Translations under genes and position numbers: made by a program
Notes under the pieces: model-generated
Databases searched by the model: none
What the model was told of the DNA's origin: nothing
What the model saw: the letters and a program-made list of their open reading frames with translations, nothing else
In this document: piece by piece, positions 1 to 7,086 of the stretch
Layout of the letters: each line of letters opens with the position of its first letter
Numbering within the stretch: position 1 is the stretch's first letter
Source of the DNA: CAZJAT01 sp964544145
GTDB taxonomy: Bacteria > Hydrothermota > 32-111
DNA length: 25,322 bases
NCBI GenBank assembly: GCA_964544145.1
Contig: CAZJAT010000027.1
Coordinates: 1-25,322 of the forward strand
Reading direction: 5' to 3'

Positions 1-93
1 ACACTTCTCGCCTTAAGCTAAAGCGAAAAGGCTACATAATAATATGTTTATGTAAAGCGGTGTGTTTGTGCACCGCTTTTTTTATAACTTAAC
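1..93 (+). promoter_or_regulatory. infC operon leader, probable L20-type attenuator
   Basis: This is the untranslated leader of infC-rpmI-rplT, entered part-way at the window edge. It can fold as stem 1 (GCCTT 10-14 with AAGGC 28-32), stem 2 (TACATAA 33-39 with TTATGTA 48-54) and a terminator (54-79). AAAGCG occurs at 20-25 and again at 54-59, so CGCTTT at 74-79 could pair with either copy; this suggests competing folds. The stretch around 20-33 (AAAGCGAAAAGGCT) resembles AAAGCGTAATAGCT in the L20-binding H40/H41 region of 23S rRNA, as I remember it. L20 represses this operon in Firmicutes by attenuation through such a mimic. That it does so here is inference, and the 5' end and promoter lie outside the window. 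Confidence 0.5.
54..83 (+). terminator. Rho-independent terminator or attenuator hairpin before infC
   Basis: Nine base pairs are visible, AAAGCGGTG (54-62) with CACCGCTTT (71-79), around an 8-nt loop. A run of seven T (77-83) follows. The infC Shine-Dalgarno starts only 11 nt later, so the hairpin is either the terminator of the gene before infC or, more likely given this operon's known control in other bacteria, an attenuator in the infC leader. Confidence 0.8.
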
Positions 94-99
94 AGGAGG
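94..99 (+). promoter_or_regulatory. Shine-Dalgarno that sets the ATT start of infC
   Basis: AGGAGG ends 5 nt before ATT at 105-107. The frame stays open from that ATT into conserved IF-3 sequence. The only later in-frame standard start, GTG at 159, has no such site and would cut off conserved residues. Confidence 0.85.
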
Positions 100-104
100 C
101 TGTT

Positions 105-653
105 ATTACAAAAAACACTGAGAAAACCCGGATTAACAATAGGATCAGGGCTAATGAAGTGCGCTTGATTGATGAGAATGATGATCAAGCGGGAATTGTA
201 CCTTTGGAAGAAGCGCTGGAGCGTTCGCGTGATGCAAATCTCGATTTAGTGGAAGTTGCTCCAAATGCGAATCCGCCTGTGTGCAGAATCATGGATTATG
301 GAAAGTATCTCTATGAGATGACAAAGAAAGAGAGAAAAGCTAAGAAGAAGCAGCATTCAGCATCTCTAAAGGAATTACAGGTTAGACCTTCCATATTTGA
401 GCATGATCTTGATATCAAACTCAATCAGGCAAGGAAATTTTTTGAAAAAAAGCATAAAGTTAAATTTGTTATCAAATATAGAGGCAGGGAATTGAAGCAT
501 TATGAAAATGGAAAAGAAATGTTGAAATATATTGAGGAAAATCTGGCAGATGTAGCTAAACCGGATCATGAACCAAGAATGGAACCACGGAGGATATCAC
601 AAATATTCAGTCCCTCAAAGAGTTCTGAGAAAAAGAAAAATAAGGAGGAATAA
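105..653 (+). CDS. infC: Translation initiation factor IF-3, ATT start codon
   Basis: IF-3 binds the 30S subunit, keeps the subunits apart and proofreads the initiator tRNA and start codon. The 182-residue protein has the N-domain with NNRIRANEVRLI at 11-22, the VCRIMDYGKY segment at 59-68, a basic linker, and the C-domain with RPS..EHD from 94 and RGRE at 126-129. I place the start at ATT 105 because AGGAGG lies 5 nt upstream and the family's N-terminal segment continues upstream of GTG 159. AUU starts are the hallmark of infC in many bacteria: IF-3 itself discriminates against them, which gives autogenous feedback. The stop overlaps the rpmI start by one base (TAATG). First gene of the infC-rpmI-rplT operon. 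Confidence 0.96.
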   Translation: MTKNTEKTRINNRIRANEVRLIDENDDQAGIVPLEEALERSRDANLDLVEVAPNANPPVCRIMDYGKYLYEMTKKERKAKKKQHSASLKELQVRPSIFEHDLDIKLNQARKFFEKKHKVKFVIKYRGRELKHYENGKEMLKYIEENLADVAKPDHEPRMEPRRISQIFSPSKSSEKKKNKEE

Positions 654-847
654 TGCCTAAACTGAAGACCAAGAAATCAGCTGCAAAGAGATTCAAGATT
701 ACAGGCAGCGGAAAGATCAAAAGATCTAAGGCATATAAATCCCATATACTTACCAAGAAAAGCTCCAAGAGAAAGAGAAATCTCGGAAAGGCGACTATTG
801 TAAGTAAGGCGGATGAGAAGAAATTAAAACATTTGTTAAATAACTGA
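653..847 (+). CDS. rpmI: 50S ribosomal protein bL35
   Basis: A 64-residue, highly basic protein of normal bL35 length. It starts MPKLKTKKSAAKRFK and contains the GKIKR and HILTKKSSKRKR motifs. It is a structural protein of the large subunit. AAGGAGG at 642-648 lies inside the infC 3' end, and the ATG overlaps the infC stop by one base, so translation is probably coupled to infC. The infC-rpmI-rplT order is the classical one. Confidence 0.97.
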   Translation: MPKLKTKKSAAKRFKITGSGKIKRSKAYKSHILTKKSSKRKRNLGKATIVSKADEKKLKHLLNN

Positions 848-861
848 TATCTGGAGGAAAT

Positions 862-1212
862 ATGCCCAGAGTTAAGAACACACCTGCATCCAAAGCAAGA
901 AAGAAAAAATGGATCAAGAGAGCAAAAGGCTCTTTTGGAAAGAGGAAAAACTGTTATAAGATTGCCAGGTCAACAGCAACACGCGCATTGACCTATGCAT
1001 ATAGAGACAGAAAGAAAAGAAAGGGCGATTTCAGACGCTTGTGGATAACGAGAATTAACATTGCCTGCAGAGAGCATGGCATGTCTTATTCAAAATTCAT
1101 GGATGGTTTGAAAAAAGCCAATATACTGCTTGACAGAAAACAGCTCTCTGAAATGGCAATTCAGGAACCCAATGCATTCAAGAAGCTGGTTGAAATATCT
1201 CAGGGCAAGTAG
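862..1212 (+). CDS. rplT: 50S ribosomal protein bL20
   Basis: A 116-residue bL20, the family's usual length. It begins MPRVKNTPASKARKKK, followed by the AKGSFG and RDRKKRKGDFRRLWI motifs and a globular C-terminal part. bL20 binds 23S rRNA early in 50S assembly and in several bacteria represses its own operon by binding the leader mRNA; the leader at 1-93 is a candidate target. TGGAGG at 852-857 precedes the ATG by 4 nt. The 3' end is overlapped in another frame by the lipoprotein gene that follows, which is unusual for this locus. Confidence 0.97.
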   Translation: MPRVKNTPASKARKKKWIKRAKGSFGKRKNCYKIARSTATRALTYAYRDRKKRKGDFRRLWITRINIACREHGMSYSKFMDGLKKANILLDRKQLSEMAIQEPNAFKKLVEISQGK

Positions 1213-1843
1213 TTTTCTGCTTGTCCTTTTAATATTATCTGTGCAATGCACGAACAGTTCCAGAAGGGGACTGTCATATAATCCTATGCCTATTTCCAAG
1301 GGGCAATGGGTTGAATATGTTAATGATAAAATTGATTATGATGATTATCATGTGCAATTCATCATTCTTAATGTAAATGCCAATGGCATATTGCTTGAAA
1401 CAGACTATTTTACAGAAGAAGAGACATTGAAGATTTTATCATTCAACAATATTACCAATGATTATTCAATTGATACATTCATTGTTCAGTATAACAATCA
1501 GAAAGCTTATAAATTCATTGCACCGGATGGACATTTTATGTTTGAATCACCAATACCGAATCTGTTCATATGGTCGCATCAGATTGACACAATGAATTGG
1601 AAGACAATTATTGCCAATAACAGGCAATTCAATGTATTTGAAGTAAATGTAGCAAAGGATACAGTATTCTATTCTTCTGAAATTCCGGTTTTCAATGTTG
1701 CCAAGATGTATATAGGCGGCGAGCATCTGCAGGTATATAATTACGGGAATAAAGGCGGCAAATCACTGTTAACCGATAATCCCGAAATGCTTGTAACAGG
1801 GGAAACACTTCCGGAGAGTTTTAGAAAATTGCTGGAACCTTGA
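1172..1843 (+). CDS. Putative lipoprotein of unknown function overlapping rplT
   Basis: I do not recognise this 223-residue protein. The N-terminus looks like a lipoprotein signal: basic residues (R4, K8, R11), then a hydrophobic run (FLLVLLIL) ending in SVQC, with Cys26 as the candidate lipidated residue. Gln at -1 is a poor lipobox, so lipidation is uncertain. The rest looks like a soluble beta-rich domain with many Tyr, Phe and Asn, starting near GQWVEY. I chose ATG 1172 because a weak AGGA lies at 1163-1166; TTG 1190 would give a tighter signal peptide (MKYLRASSF...), and TTG 1130 would put extra residues before it. All these starts lie inside rplT, so at least 23 nt, and 41 nt with my start, code for both. 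It probably acts in the periplasm or outer membrane; its link to rplT may only be transcriptional. Confidence 0.75.
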   Translation: MHSRSWLKYLRASSFLLVLLILSVQCTNSSRRGLSYNPMPISKGQWVEYVNDKIDYDDYHVQFIILNVNANGILLETDYFTEEETLKILSFNNITNDYSIDTFIVQYNNQKAYKFIAPDGHFMFESPIPNLFIWSHQIDTMNWKTIIANNRQFNVFEVNVAKDTVFYSSEIPVFNVAKMYIGGEHLQVYNYGNKGGKSLLTDNPEMLVTGETLPESFRKLLEP

Positions 1844-1884
1844 CACAGACCTATAATGGAATTAAAATTATTATGAGGTGAGAA

Positions 1885-2064
1885 ATGGAGATTTTTGAAA
1901 AGATAAATAAATTGGAGGAGACACTTAATAGAATGAGTGAACGAATTGAGACATTGGAAAATGAAAAGCAAACATTGGAAAATAAAATAAAGGAGATAAC
2001 TGAAAAAGAAAAATCCGCTGTGGACAAACTGGAAGCTTTGATTAACCGTATATCGGAGATGTGA
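1885..2064 (+). CDS. Small coiled-coil protein, ZapB-like
   Basis: A 59-residue reading frame from ATG 1885, with GAGGTGAG at 1875-1882 as Shine-Dalgarno. The product is almost wholly charged helix, with Leu, Ile or Met at heptad-like spacings (LEETLNRM, LENEKQTLENKI, LEALINRI), i.e. one continuous coiled coil. It sits 26 nt upstream of zapA. In many Proteobacteria a small coiled-coil protein of the ZapB/TIGR02449 type is encoded beside zapA, and ZapB links ZapA to the Z-ring. The division role here rests on size, coiled-coil pattern and neighbour, not on sequence similarity, so I give no gene symbol. It could also be a generic coiled coil. It is easily missed because it is shorter than 60 residues. 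Confidence 0.75.
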   Translation: MEIFEKINKLEETLNRMSERIETLENEKQTLENKIKEITEKEKSAVDKLEALINRISEM

Positions 2065-2090
2065 TCTATAACATTCAGGGATGTTATGAA

Positions 2091-2363
2091 ATGAACAAAG
2101 AATCAAAAGAAATTAACATAAATATTTTCGGCAAGAATTTCTTCATACAATCTGATGAGGATGAGGAATATACACGGGAAATTGCGGCATTATTGTCAAA
2201 TGAAATGAAAGAGATAGCCAAACAGTCTGGAGCCGAAAAATTTGAAAAGATAGCTGTTATTGCAGCATTAAATATTATTGACAAGTATCATAAGGAAAAA
2301 GAAAAATATTCTGTAATTGAAGAAAAACTAAATTCATTACTGAATAAAACAGAAAATAACTGA
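2091..2363 (+). CDS. zapA: Cell division protein ZapA
   Basis: A 90-residue ZapA, which bundles FtsZ filaments at the Z-ring. The N-terminal globular part has the family pattern of a short strand pair (INIFGKNFFIQSDEDEEYTREIAALL), where FGKNFFI matches the usual I.G..Y.I turn and EEYTREIA starts the first helix. It continues with the KIAVIAALNIIDKYHK helix and a short C-terminal coiled coil. I start at ATG 2091; a GTG at 2061 would add ten residues that do not fit the family. AGGG at 2077-2080 is a modest ribosome site. The flanking ZapB-like gene and the 6S RNA immediately downstream support the call: zapA next to ssrS is a widespread arrangement. Confidence 0.88.
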   Translation: MNKESKEININIFGKNFFIQSDEDEEYTREIAALLSNEMKEIAKQSGAEKFEKIAVIAALNIIDKYHKEKEKYSVIEEKLNSLLNKTENN

Positions 2364-2370
2364 AAATAAC

Positions 2371-2542
2371 ATCCCTGCGGCATTCGTGCTGATTATCAAT
2401 TGCTGAACCAACACTATTCTCTCGGGAATTGATGTTTCGGTGTTCTATTGCAGTCTGCGGACTACAGAAAACACCGGATAGATTCCCCCCTTAGTTTTAA
2501 GGGATCAGGCAATTAAGATCACACGATGCAGCGGGGGTTTTT
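2371..2542 (+). ncRNA. ssrS: 6S RNA
   Basis: This gene-free stretch between zapA and rny folds like 6S RNA, which binds the housekeeping RNA polymerase holoenzyme by imitating an open promoter. Closing stem: 2372-2378 with 2531-2537, continued by G2380 and CATTCGTG (2381-2388) with CACGATGC (2522-2529), one base bulged. Second stem: AATTGCTGA (2398-2406) with TCAGGCAATT (2505-2514). Upper stem: GGGAAT (2424-2429) with ATTCCC (2482-2487) and CGGTGTT (2438-2444) with AACACCG (2470-2476), capped by a small hairpin. Between them is an asymmetric bubble whose 3' side carries the hairpin CCTTA/TAAGG (2489-2502), as described in other 6S RNAs. The 3' stem arm runs into a T stretch that could terminate. 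The position after zapA matches E. coli and many others. Ends are approximate. Confidence 0.88.
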
Positions 2543-2562
2543 ATTTATACAAGGAGCGTATT

Positions 2563-4131
2563 ATGTCACCAACAATTCTAACTGCAATTCTGATATCAAT
2601 AATACTCGGTATAGTGGGTTTTATAATAGGATATGCTTTATCAAAGAAGGCAAATCAGACAAAGATCAGAGAAACAGATGAAAAAGCTAAGAAAATAACT
2701 CAGGATGCACTGAAAGAAGCGGAAACACTGAAAAGGGTTTCTCTGCTGGAAACGAAGGAAGAAATTGCTAAAGAAAACGGACAATTTGAAAAGATTATCA
2801 GAGACAGGAAGAGTCAGGTCAAAAAGAGAGAGATTGATGTACAGGAAAAAGAAAAGGATTTAGCAAAGAAAAATGACTTGATTAATAAGAAAGAAAAAGA
2901 ATTACTTCAGAGACAGAGGGAAATCTTGCTGAAAGAGAAAACAGTAAGAGCCAAGAATGAGAGATTATCAGGCATTATTGAAGAGGAAAACAAAAAGCTT
3001 GAACATATTGCCCAAATGTCAAAAGAAGATGCAATGAAGATACTCATGGAAAATCTTGAGACAGAGGCAAAGCTGAAAGCAGCAAATACAATAAAAAATA
3101 TCAAGGAAAATGCTCTGCAGACGGCTAACAAGGAAGCAAAAGAAATATTGTCACTTGCCATTCAGAGATGTGCAACAGACCATGTTGTCGAAAGTACTGT
3201 GTCCGTTGTTTCGCTTCCGAATGATGAGATGAAAGGAAGGATAATAGGAAGAGAGGGAAGGAATATACGCACATTTGAAAATGCAACGGGTATAGAAGTC
3301 ATTATTGATGACACACCTGAAGCAGTGACCCTGTCTGGATTTGACCCGATAAGAAGAGAAATTGCGCGATTGTCGCTTTCAAAGCTTATAGCTGATGGAA
3401 GAATTCACCCGACACGTATTGAGGAAGTTGTGGAGAAGACAAAGAAAGAAATGGATGAAAATATCAAGAACATTGGCGAGGAAACATTACTGGAGCTCAA
3501 TATTTCCAATATGCACACAGAATTGATCAAATTAATAGGACGTCTTAAATATAGAACATCATATGGTCAGAATGTGCTTCAGCATGCCAAAGAAGTTGCA
3601 TATTTAACTCAATTAATGGCTGATGAATTGGAAATCGATTCATCCCTGGCAAAGAGATCCGGTCTGCTTCATGATATAGGAAAGGCGGTTGACCAGAATA
3701 TTGAGGGCACACATACACATATCGGTGCAGAACTTGCCCGCAAATATGGAGAAGATCCCATTGTTGTCAATTCCATTGAATCGCATCATGAGGATGTTGA
3801 AGCTGATTCTGTGATATCTGTTCTTGTATCAGCAGCAGATTCAATTTCAGGAGCAAGACCCGGTGCGAGAAGAGAGACATTGGAAGCATATATAGAGCGT
3901 CTTGATAAGCTGGAGGAAATTGCCAATTCATTCAATGGCGTGGAAAAAGGTTATGCTATACAGGCTGGAAGAGAGATAAGGGTTATTGTCATACCTGAAG
4001 AGATATCAGATGCAGAAGCAGAGGAAATGGCAAATCAAATATCATCCAGAATTGAAAAAGAATTGAAATATCCCGGACAGATAAAAATAACAGTTGTAAG
4101 AGAAACAAGGTCAATATCTTATGCAAAATGA
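2563..4131 (+). CDS. rny: Ribonuclease Y
   Basis: RNase Y is a membrane-anchored endoribonuclease that starts mRNA decay. The 522-residue protein has all parts in order: an N-terminal membrane helix (about 5-26), a long charged coiled coil (about 30-190), a KH domain with GRIIGREGRNIR at 225-236, and an HD phosphohydrolase domain with H341 (LQHAKEVA), the metal-binding H370-D371 in LLHDIGKA, and SHHE at 407-410. The length is typical. AAGGAG at 2551-2556 precedes the ATG by 6 nt, right after the 6S RNA 3' end. The next gene, a YmdB-type phosphodiesterase, overlaps by 11 nt; the rny-ymdB pair is conserved in Firmicutes and elsewhere. Confidence 0.97.
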   Translation: MSPTILTAILISIILGIVGFIIGYALSKKANQTKIRETDEKAKKITQDALKEAETLKRVSLLETKEEIAKENGQFEKIIRDRKSQVKKREIDVQEKEKDLAKKNDLINKKEKELLQRQREILLKEKTVRAKNERLSGIIEEENKKLEHIAQMSKEDAMKILMENLETEAKLKAANTIKNIKENALQTANKEAKEILSLAIQRCATDHVVESTVSVVSLPNDEMKGRIIGREGRNIRTFENATGIEVIIDDTPEAVTLSGFDPIRREIARLSLSKLIADGRIHPTRIEEVVEKTKKEMDENIKNIGEETLLELNISNMHTELIKLIGRLKYRTSYGQNVLQHAKEVAYLTQLMADELEIDSSLAKRSGLLHDIGKAVDQNIEGTHTHIGAELARKYGEDPIVVNSIESHHEDVEADSVISVLVSAADSISGARPGARRETLEAYIERLDKLEEIANSFNGVEKGYAIQAGREIRVIVIPEEISDAEAEEMANQISSRIEKELKYPGQIKITVVRETRSISYAK

Positions 4132-4945
4132 TAATATAAGAATAATGTTTATCGGTGATATTGTGGGGAAAACAGGACGTGATCTGATTACCGGTTATCT
4201 ACAAAAAATCAGGGAACGGGAACATATTGATTTTGTTATTGCAAATGGTGAAAACCTTGCAGGAGGATTTGGTCTCACAGTGAGTATAGCGCAGCATATG
4301 TTCAAATCCGGCATTGATGTATTTACTTCAGGCAATCATATATGGAATAATAATGATGTATACAATATGATTGACGATAAACGTCTTCTCAGGCCTCTCA
4401 ATTATCATCCTGACCTTCCCGGAAAAGGGTTTGGCATGTATGATGTAAACGGTATTGAGGTAACAGTTGTTAATCTTGAAGGACGCGTATTCATGAATCC
4501 CCTTGATTGTCCATTCAGAACGATGGATGATCTGCTGGATAAAATCGGTAAGAATAGGATTATTTTTGTTGATTTCCATGCAGAAGCCACTGCAGAAAAA
4601 CAGGCATTGGGTTTTTATCTTGACGGGAAGATATCGGCATTTGCAGGGACCCATACACATGTTCAGACAGCTGATGAGCGGATACTGCCTCAAGGGACTG
4701 CATATATTACAGATGCCGGCATGACCGGTTCACTGGATTCAGTGATAGGATTTAATAGAGAAAATTCCATAGAACGTATTATACTGCAGATACCGAAACG
4801 CCTTAATATATCAACGGATAAACCGGTTATCAATGGAGTGATTGTTGACATTGACACGCACTCAAAGAAAGCGGTAAATATAAAAAGGATATTTGAATAT
4901 GGAGAAGATACAAGGAAAGCAGACAGCTCAGCAGATAATCAATGA
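4121..4945 (+). CDS. YmdB-family metallophosphoesterase (TIGR00282)
   Basis: A 274-residue binuclear metallophosphoesterase of the YmdB family. B. subtilis YmdB hydrolyses 2',3'-cyclic nucleotides and affects RNase Y-related RNA turnover and biofilm or motility choice. Metal-site motifs are all present: GDIVG (12-16), NGEN (42-45), GNH (71-73), DFHAE (151-155) and GTHTHVQTADE (176-186), followed by DAGMTG (198-203). Length is as usual for the family. The ATG lies inside the rny 3' end (11-nt overlap), so translation is probably coupled. The 3' end overlaps folD by 47 nt. Substrate and physiological role here are inferred from the family and the rny linkage. Confidence 0.92.
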   Translation: MQNDNIRIMFIGDIVGKTGRDLITGYLQKIREREHIDFVIANGENLAGGFGLTVSIAQHMFKSGIDVFTSGNHIWNNNDVYNMIDDKRLLRPLNYHPDLPGKGFGMYDVNGIEVTVVNLEGRVFMNPLDCPFRTMDDLLDKIGKNRIIFVDFHAEATAEKQALGFYLDGKISAFAGTHTHVQTADERILPQGTAYITDAGMTGSLDSVIGFNRENSIERIILQIPKRLNISTDKPVINGVIVDIDTHSKKAVNIKRIFEYGEDTRKADSSADNQ

Positions 4946-5735
4946 AATAGCATTGCTGACCCTTAATAAATCACTGAAAATTGCAGCAATATATGCCGGT
5001 GATGACCCTTCAACACTGTCATATATCAAATCCAAAGAAAAACAGACTGAAAAAGCCGGAATAGCATTGGAATTGGTCCATCTGCCGGGCAATATTGGAC
5101 CCAATATATTTCATGAGAAGATTATAGAATTAAATAACAGGACAGATGTACAAGGAATTATTGTTGAGAAACCCCTGCCTGCACAGATTGACATTGGTAA
5201 GGTTGCAGGAATAATAAATGCATCAAAGGATATTGACTGCCTCTCATATGAAAATAATGGAAGATTGATATCAGATGATTTCATTATTGCCCCATCAACA
5301 GCAATGGCTGTGTGTAATATCATTAAATATAATAATATTGAGATAAATGGAAAATATGCTGTAATTATAGGCAGAAGCGAGATTGTCGGTAAACCGCTTG
5401 CGCTTCTGCTCACATCAAAACAACTTGATAATCATGCTACAGTAATGATTATGCACAGCAGAAGTGAAAACATGAAAGAGCATTTGAAAAAAGCAGACAT
5501 TATTATAACTGCAATCGGCAAACCATATTTTTTGAAACCGGATATGATTGGAGAGAATAAACCGGTGCTTATTGATGTTGGAATAAATTATCATAATAAT
5601 AGAATATGTGGTGATATTGACACATCTTCTTATGAAAAATCTTCTCTATATACCTCTGTGCCGGGAGGGGTCGGACCCGTAACAGTAGCAACACTGTTCA
5701 AAAACCTCGTTTTACTGAATGAGCATTATGAATGA
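4899..5735 (+). CDS. folD: Bifunctional methylene-THF dehydrogenase/methenyl-THF cyclohydrolase
   Basis: FolD interconverts 5,10-methylene-, methenyl- and 10-formyl-tetrahydrofolate with NADP, supplying one-carbon units for purines, formyl-Met and dTMP. The 278-residue protein has the catalytic Tyr42/Lys46 pair (SYIKSK), KPLPAQID (91-98), KDID (110-113), the dinucleotide site GRSEIVGKPLALLL (158-171) and GGVGPVTVATL (256-266). Two family motifs differ: the usual PCTP.G is PSTAMA (132-137), and KDVDG is KDIDC. The key Lys and Asp remain, so I expect activity. I start at ATG 4899, nine bases after AGGA; TTG 4893 is the alternative. The start overlaps the phosphodiesterase gene by 47 nt. It may supply the methylene-THF used by the downstream ThyX. 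Confidence 0.94.
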   Translation: MEKIQGKQTAQQIINEIALLTLNKSLKIAAIYAGDDPSTLSYIKSKEKQTEKAGIALELVHLPGNIGPNIFHEKIIELNNRTDVQGIIVEKPLPAQIDIGKVAGIINASKDIDCLSYENNGRLISDDFIIAPSTAMAVCNIIKYNNIEINGKYAVIIGRSEIVGKPLALLLTSKQLDNHATVMIMHSRSENMKEHLKKADIIITAIGKPYFLKPDMIGENKPVLIDVGINYHNNRICGDIDTSSYEKSSLYTSVPGGVGPVTVATLFKNLVLLNEHYE

Positions 5736-7086
5736 ACATATTTATACTGTATATGAAATTACAAGCCAAATTAAATCAATATTACGCAATTCTCTGCCTC
5801 AGACAATCACGGTGACGGGTGAACTTAGCAATTATAAAATGCATTCATCCGGCCATCTCTATTTCTCACTTAAAGATAGTAAATCTCTGCTTAAAGCAGT
5901 AATGTTCAATGCCCGCAAACATGGATTATCATTAAAGGATGGAGACAGAATTGTATGCAGTGGTTATATCGGGGTATATGAACCATATGGCACATATCAG
6001 CTGATAGCTGATAAAATCGAAAAATCAGGACAGGGAGAATTATACCGTGAATTTCTGCGCATTAAGGAAAAACTCAATAAAGAGGGTTTGTTTAATGAGG
6101 ATATAAAAAAACCCATTCCTCCATATACATTGAGTATTGGTATCATAACCAGTCCCACAGGCGCTGTTATAAATGATATTAAGAATGTATTGAGCAGAAG
6201 GGCGCCATATGTAAAGAAATATATATACCCCGCATCAGTGCAGGGTGAGAATGCACACAAATCGCTTATAAAGGGTATTGAATACTTTAATTCACATATA
6301 ATGCCCGATGTTATTATCATTGGAAGAGGCGGCGGTTCAATGGAAGATCTATGGGAATTTAACAATGAAGAGCTTGCCAATGCTGTACATAAATCCACTA
6401 TTCCTGTTATTTCAGCTGTTGGACATGAAACGGATTTTACTATATGTGATTTTGTATCAGACAAGAGGGCGCCCACTCCATCGGCGGCAGCAGAAATTGC
6501 TGTTAGGGATAGAGAAGATATAATGGCTGATTTAAAAAATATGAAAGCATCAATGGAGAGGAGTCTGTTTGATAATTTAAGTGAACACAAAAACAAACTT
6601 CATATATTGAAGAGAAATTTCTATATTGCTTCAACATCGGGGCTTAATGAAAAGAAACAGTATATTGATCAGCTTATGAATGAGATGAACAATATACTTG
6701 ATAATCAGATTGCCGTCAAAACAAAACATCTAGATAAATTAAATTATGCGCTCAAATTATTTAAACCGTCAGACAGATTCAAACACATGAAAGACACAAT
6801 AAAGAATCAGCATATGAGGATAGAGAGAATTATATGGCAGAATGTAGCAGATAAAAAATCAGATATAATTTCATTAAAGACAAATCTTCAGCATCTCAGT
6901 CCGCTCAATATACTGAATAAGGGCTATAGTATTGTGTATAATGATAAAAATGATATAATTAAAAACTATGATAATACTGATGCAGGAGATAATATTTCAA
7001 TAAGAGTATCAGATGGAAAAATCTTTGCATCTGTAAACGGTAAGGAGAAAAACGATGAGCACGAAACTGGAAAAAAAGATCTCTGA
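5728..7086 (+). CDS. xseA: Exodeoxyribonuclease VII large subunit
   Basis: XseA is the catalytic subunit of exonuclease VII, a processive single-strand DNA exonuclease in mismatch repair and damage tolerance. The 452-residue protein has the N-terminal OB-fold (VTGELSNYKMHSSGHLYFSL, about 29-48), the core with IGIITSPTGAVINDI (137-151), the signature GRGGGSMEDLWEFN (199-212), GHETD (232-236) and RAPTPSAAAE (247-256), then a long helical part and the C-terminal LNKGYSIV segment. I prefer ATG 5728, which gives the family-like MNEHIYTVYEI; ATG 5719 adds three residues. Either start overlaps folD. xseB follows with a 32-nt overlap. Confidence 0.95.
   Translation: MNEHIYTVYEITSQIKSILRNSLPQTITVTGELSNYKMHSSGHLYFSLKDSKSLLKAVMFNARKHGLSLKDGDRIVCSGYIGVYEPYGTYQLIADKIEKSGQGELYREFLRIKEKLNKEGLFNEDIKKPIPPYTLSIGIITSPTGAVINDIKNVLSRRAPYVKKYIYPASVQGENAHKSLIKGIEYFNSHIMPDVIIIGRGGGSMEDLWEFNNEELANAVHKSTIPVISAVGHETDFTICDFVSDKRAPTPSAAAEIAVRDREDIMADLKNMKASMERSLFDNLSEHKNKLHILKRNFYIASTSGLNEKKQYIDQLMNEMNNILDNQIAVKTKHLDKLNYALKLFKPSDRFKHMKDTIKNQHMRIERIIWQNVADKKSDIISLKTNLQHLSPLNILNKGYSIVYNDKNDIIKNYDNTDAGDNISIRVSDGKIFASVNGKEKNDEHETGKKDL

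Noticed and set aside
159..161. GTG as the infC start
   Set aside because: The conserved IF-3 N-terminal segment and the AGGAGG site both lie upstream and fit ATT 105.
2061..2063. GTG as the zapA start
   Set aside because: It overlaps the stop of the coiled-coil gene and adds ten residues outside the ZapA pattern; ATG 2091 fits.
2352..2370. Direct repeat GAAAATAAC twice around the zapA stop codon
   Set aside because: Only nine bases, in A-rich sequence, with no flanking element; probably chance, although it lies just before the 6S RNA.
5997..6596. A 199-codon open frame on the minus strand inside xseA
   Set aside because: It lies wholly opposite the conserved xseA core, has no ribosome site or recognisable motif, and its composition is what the reverse complement of this coding DNA would give.
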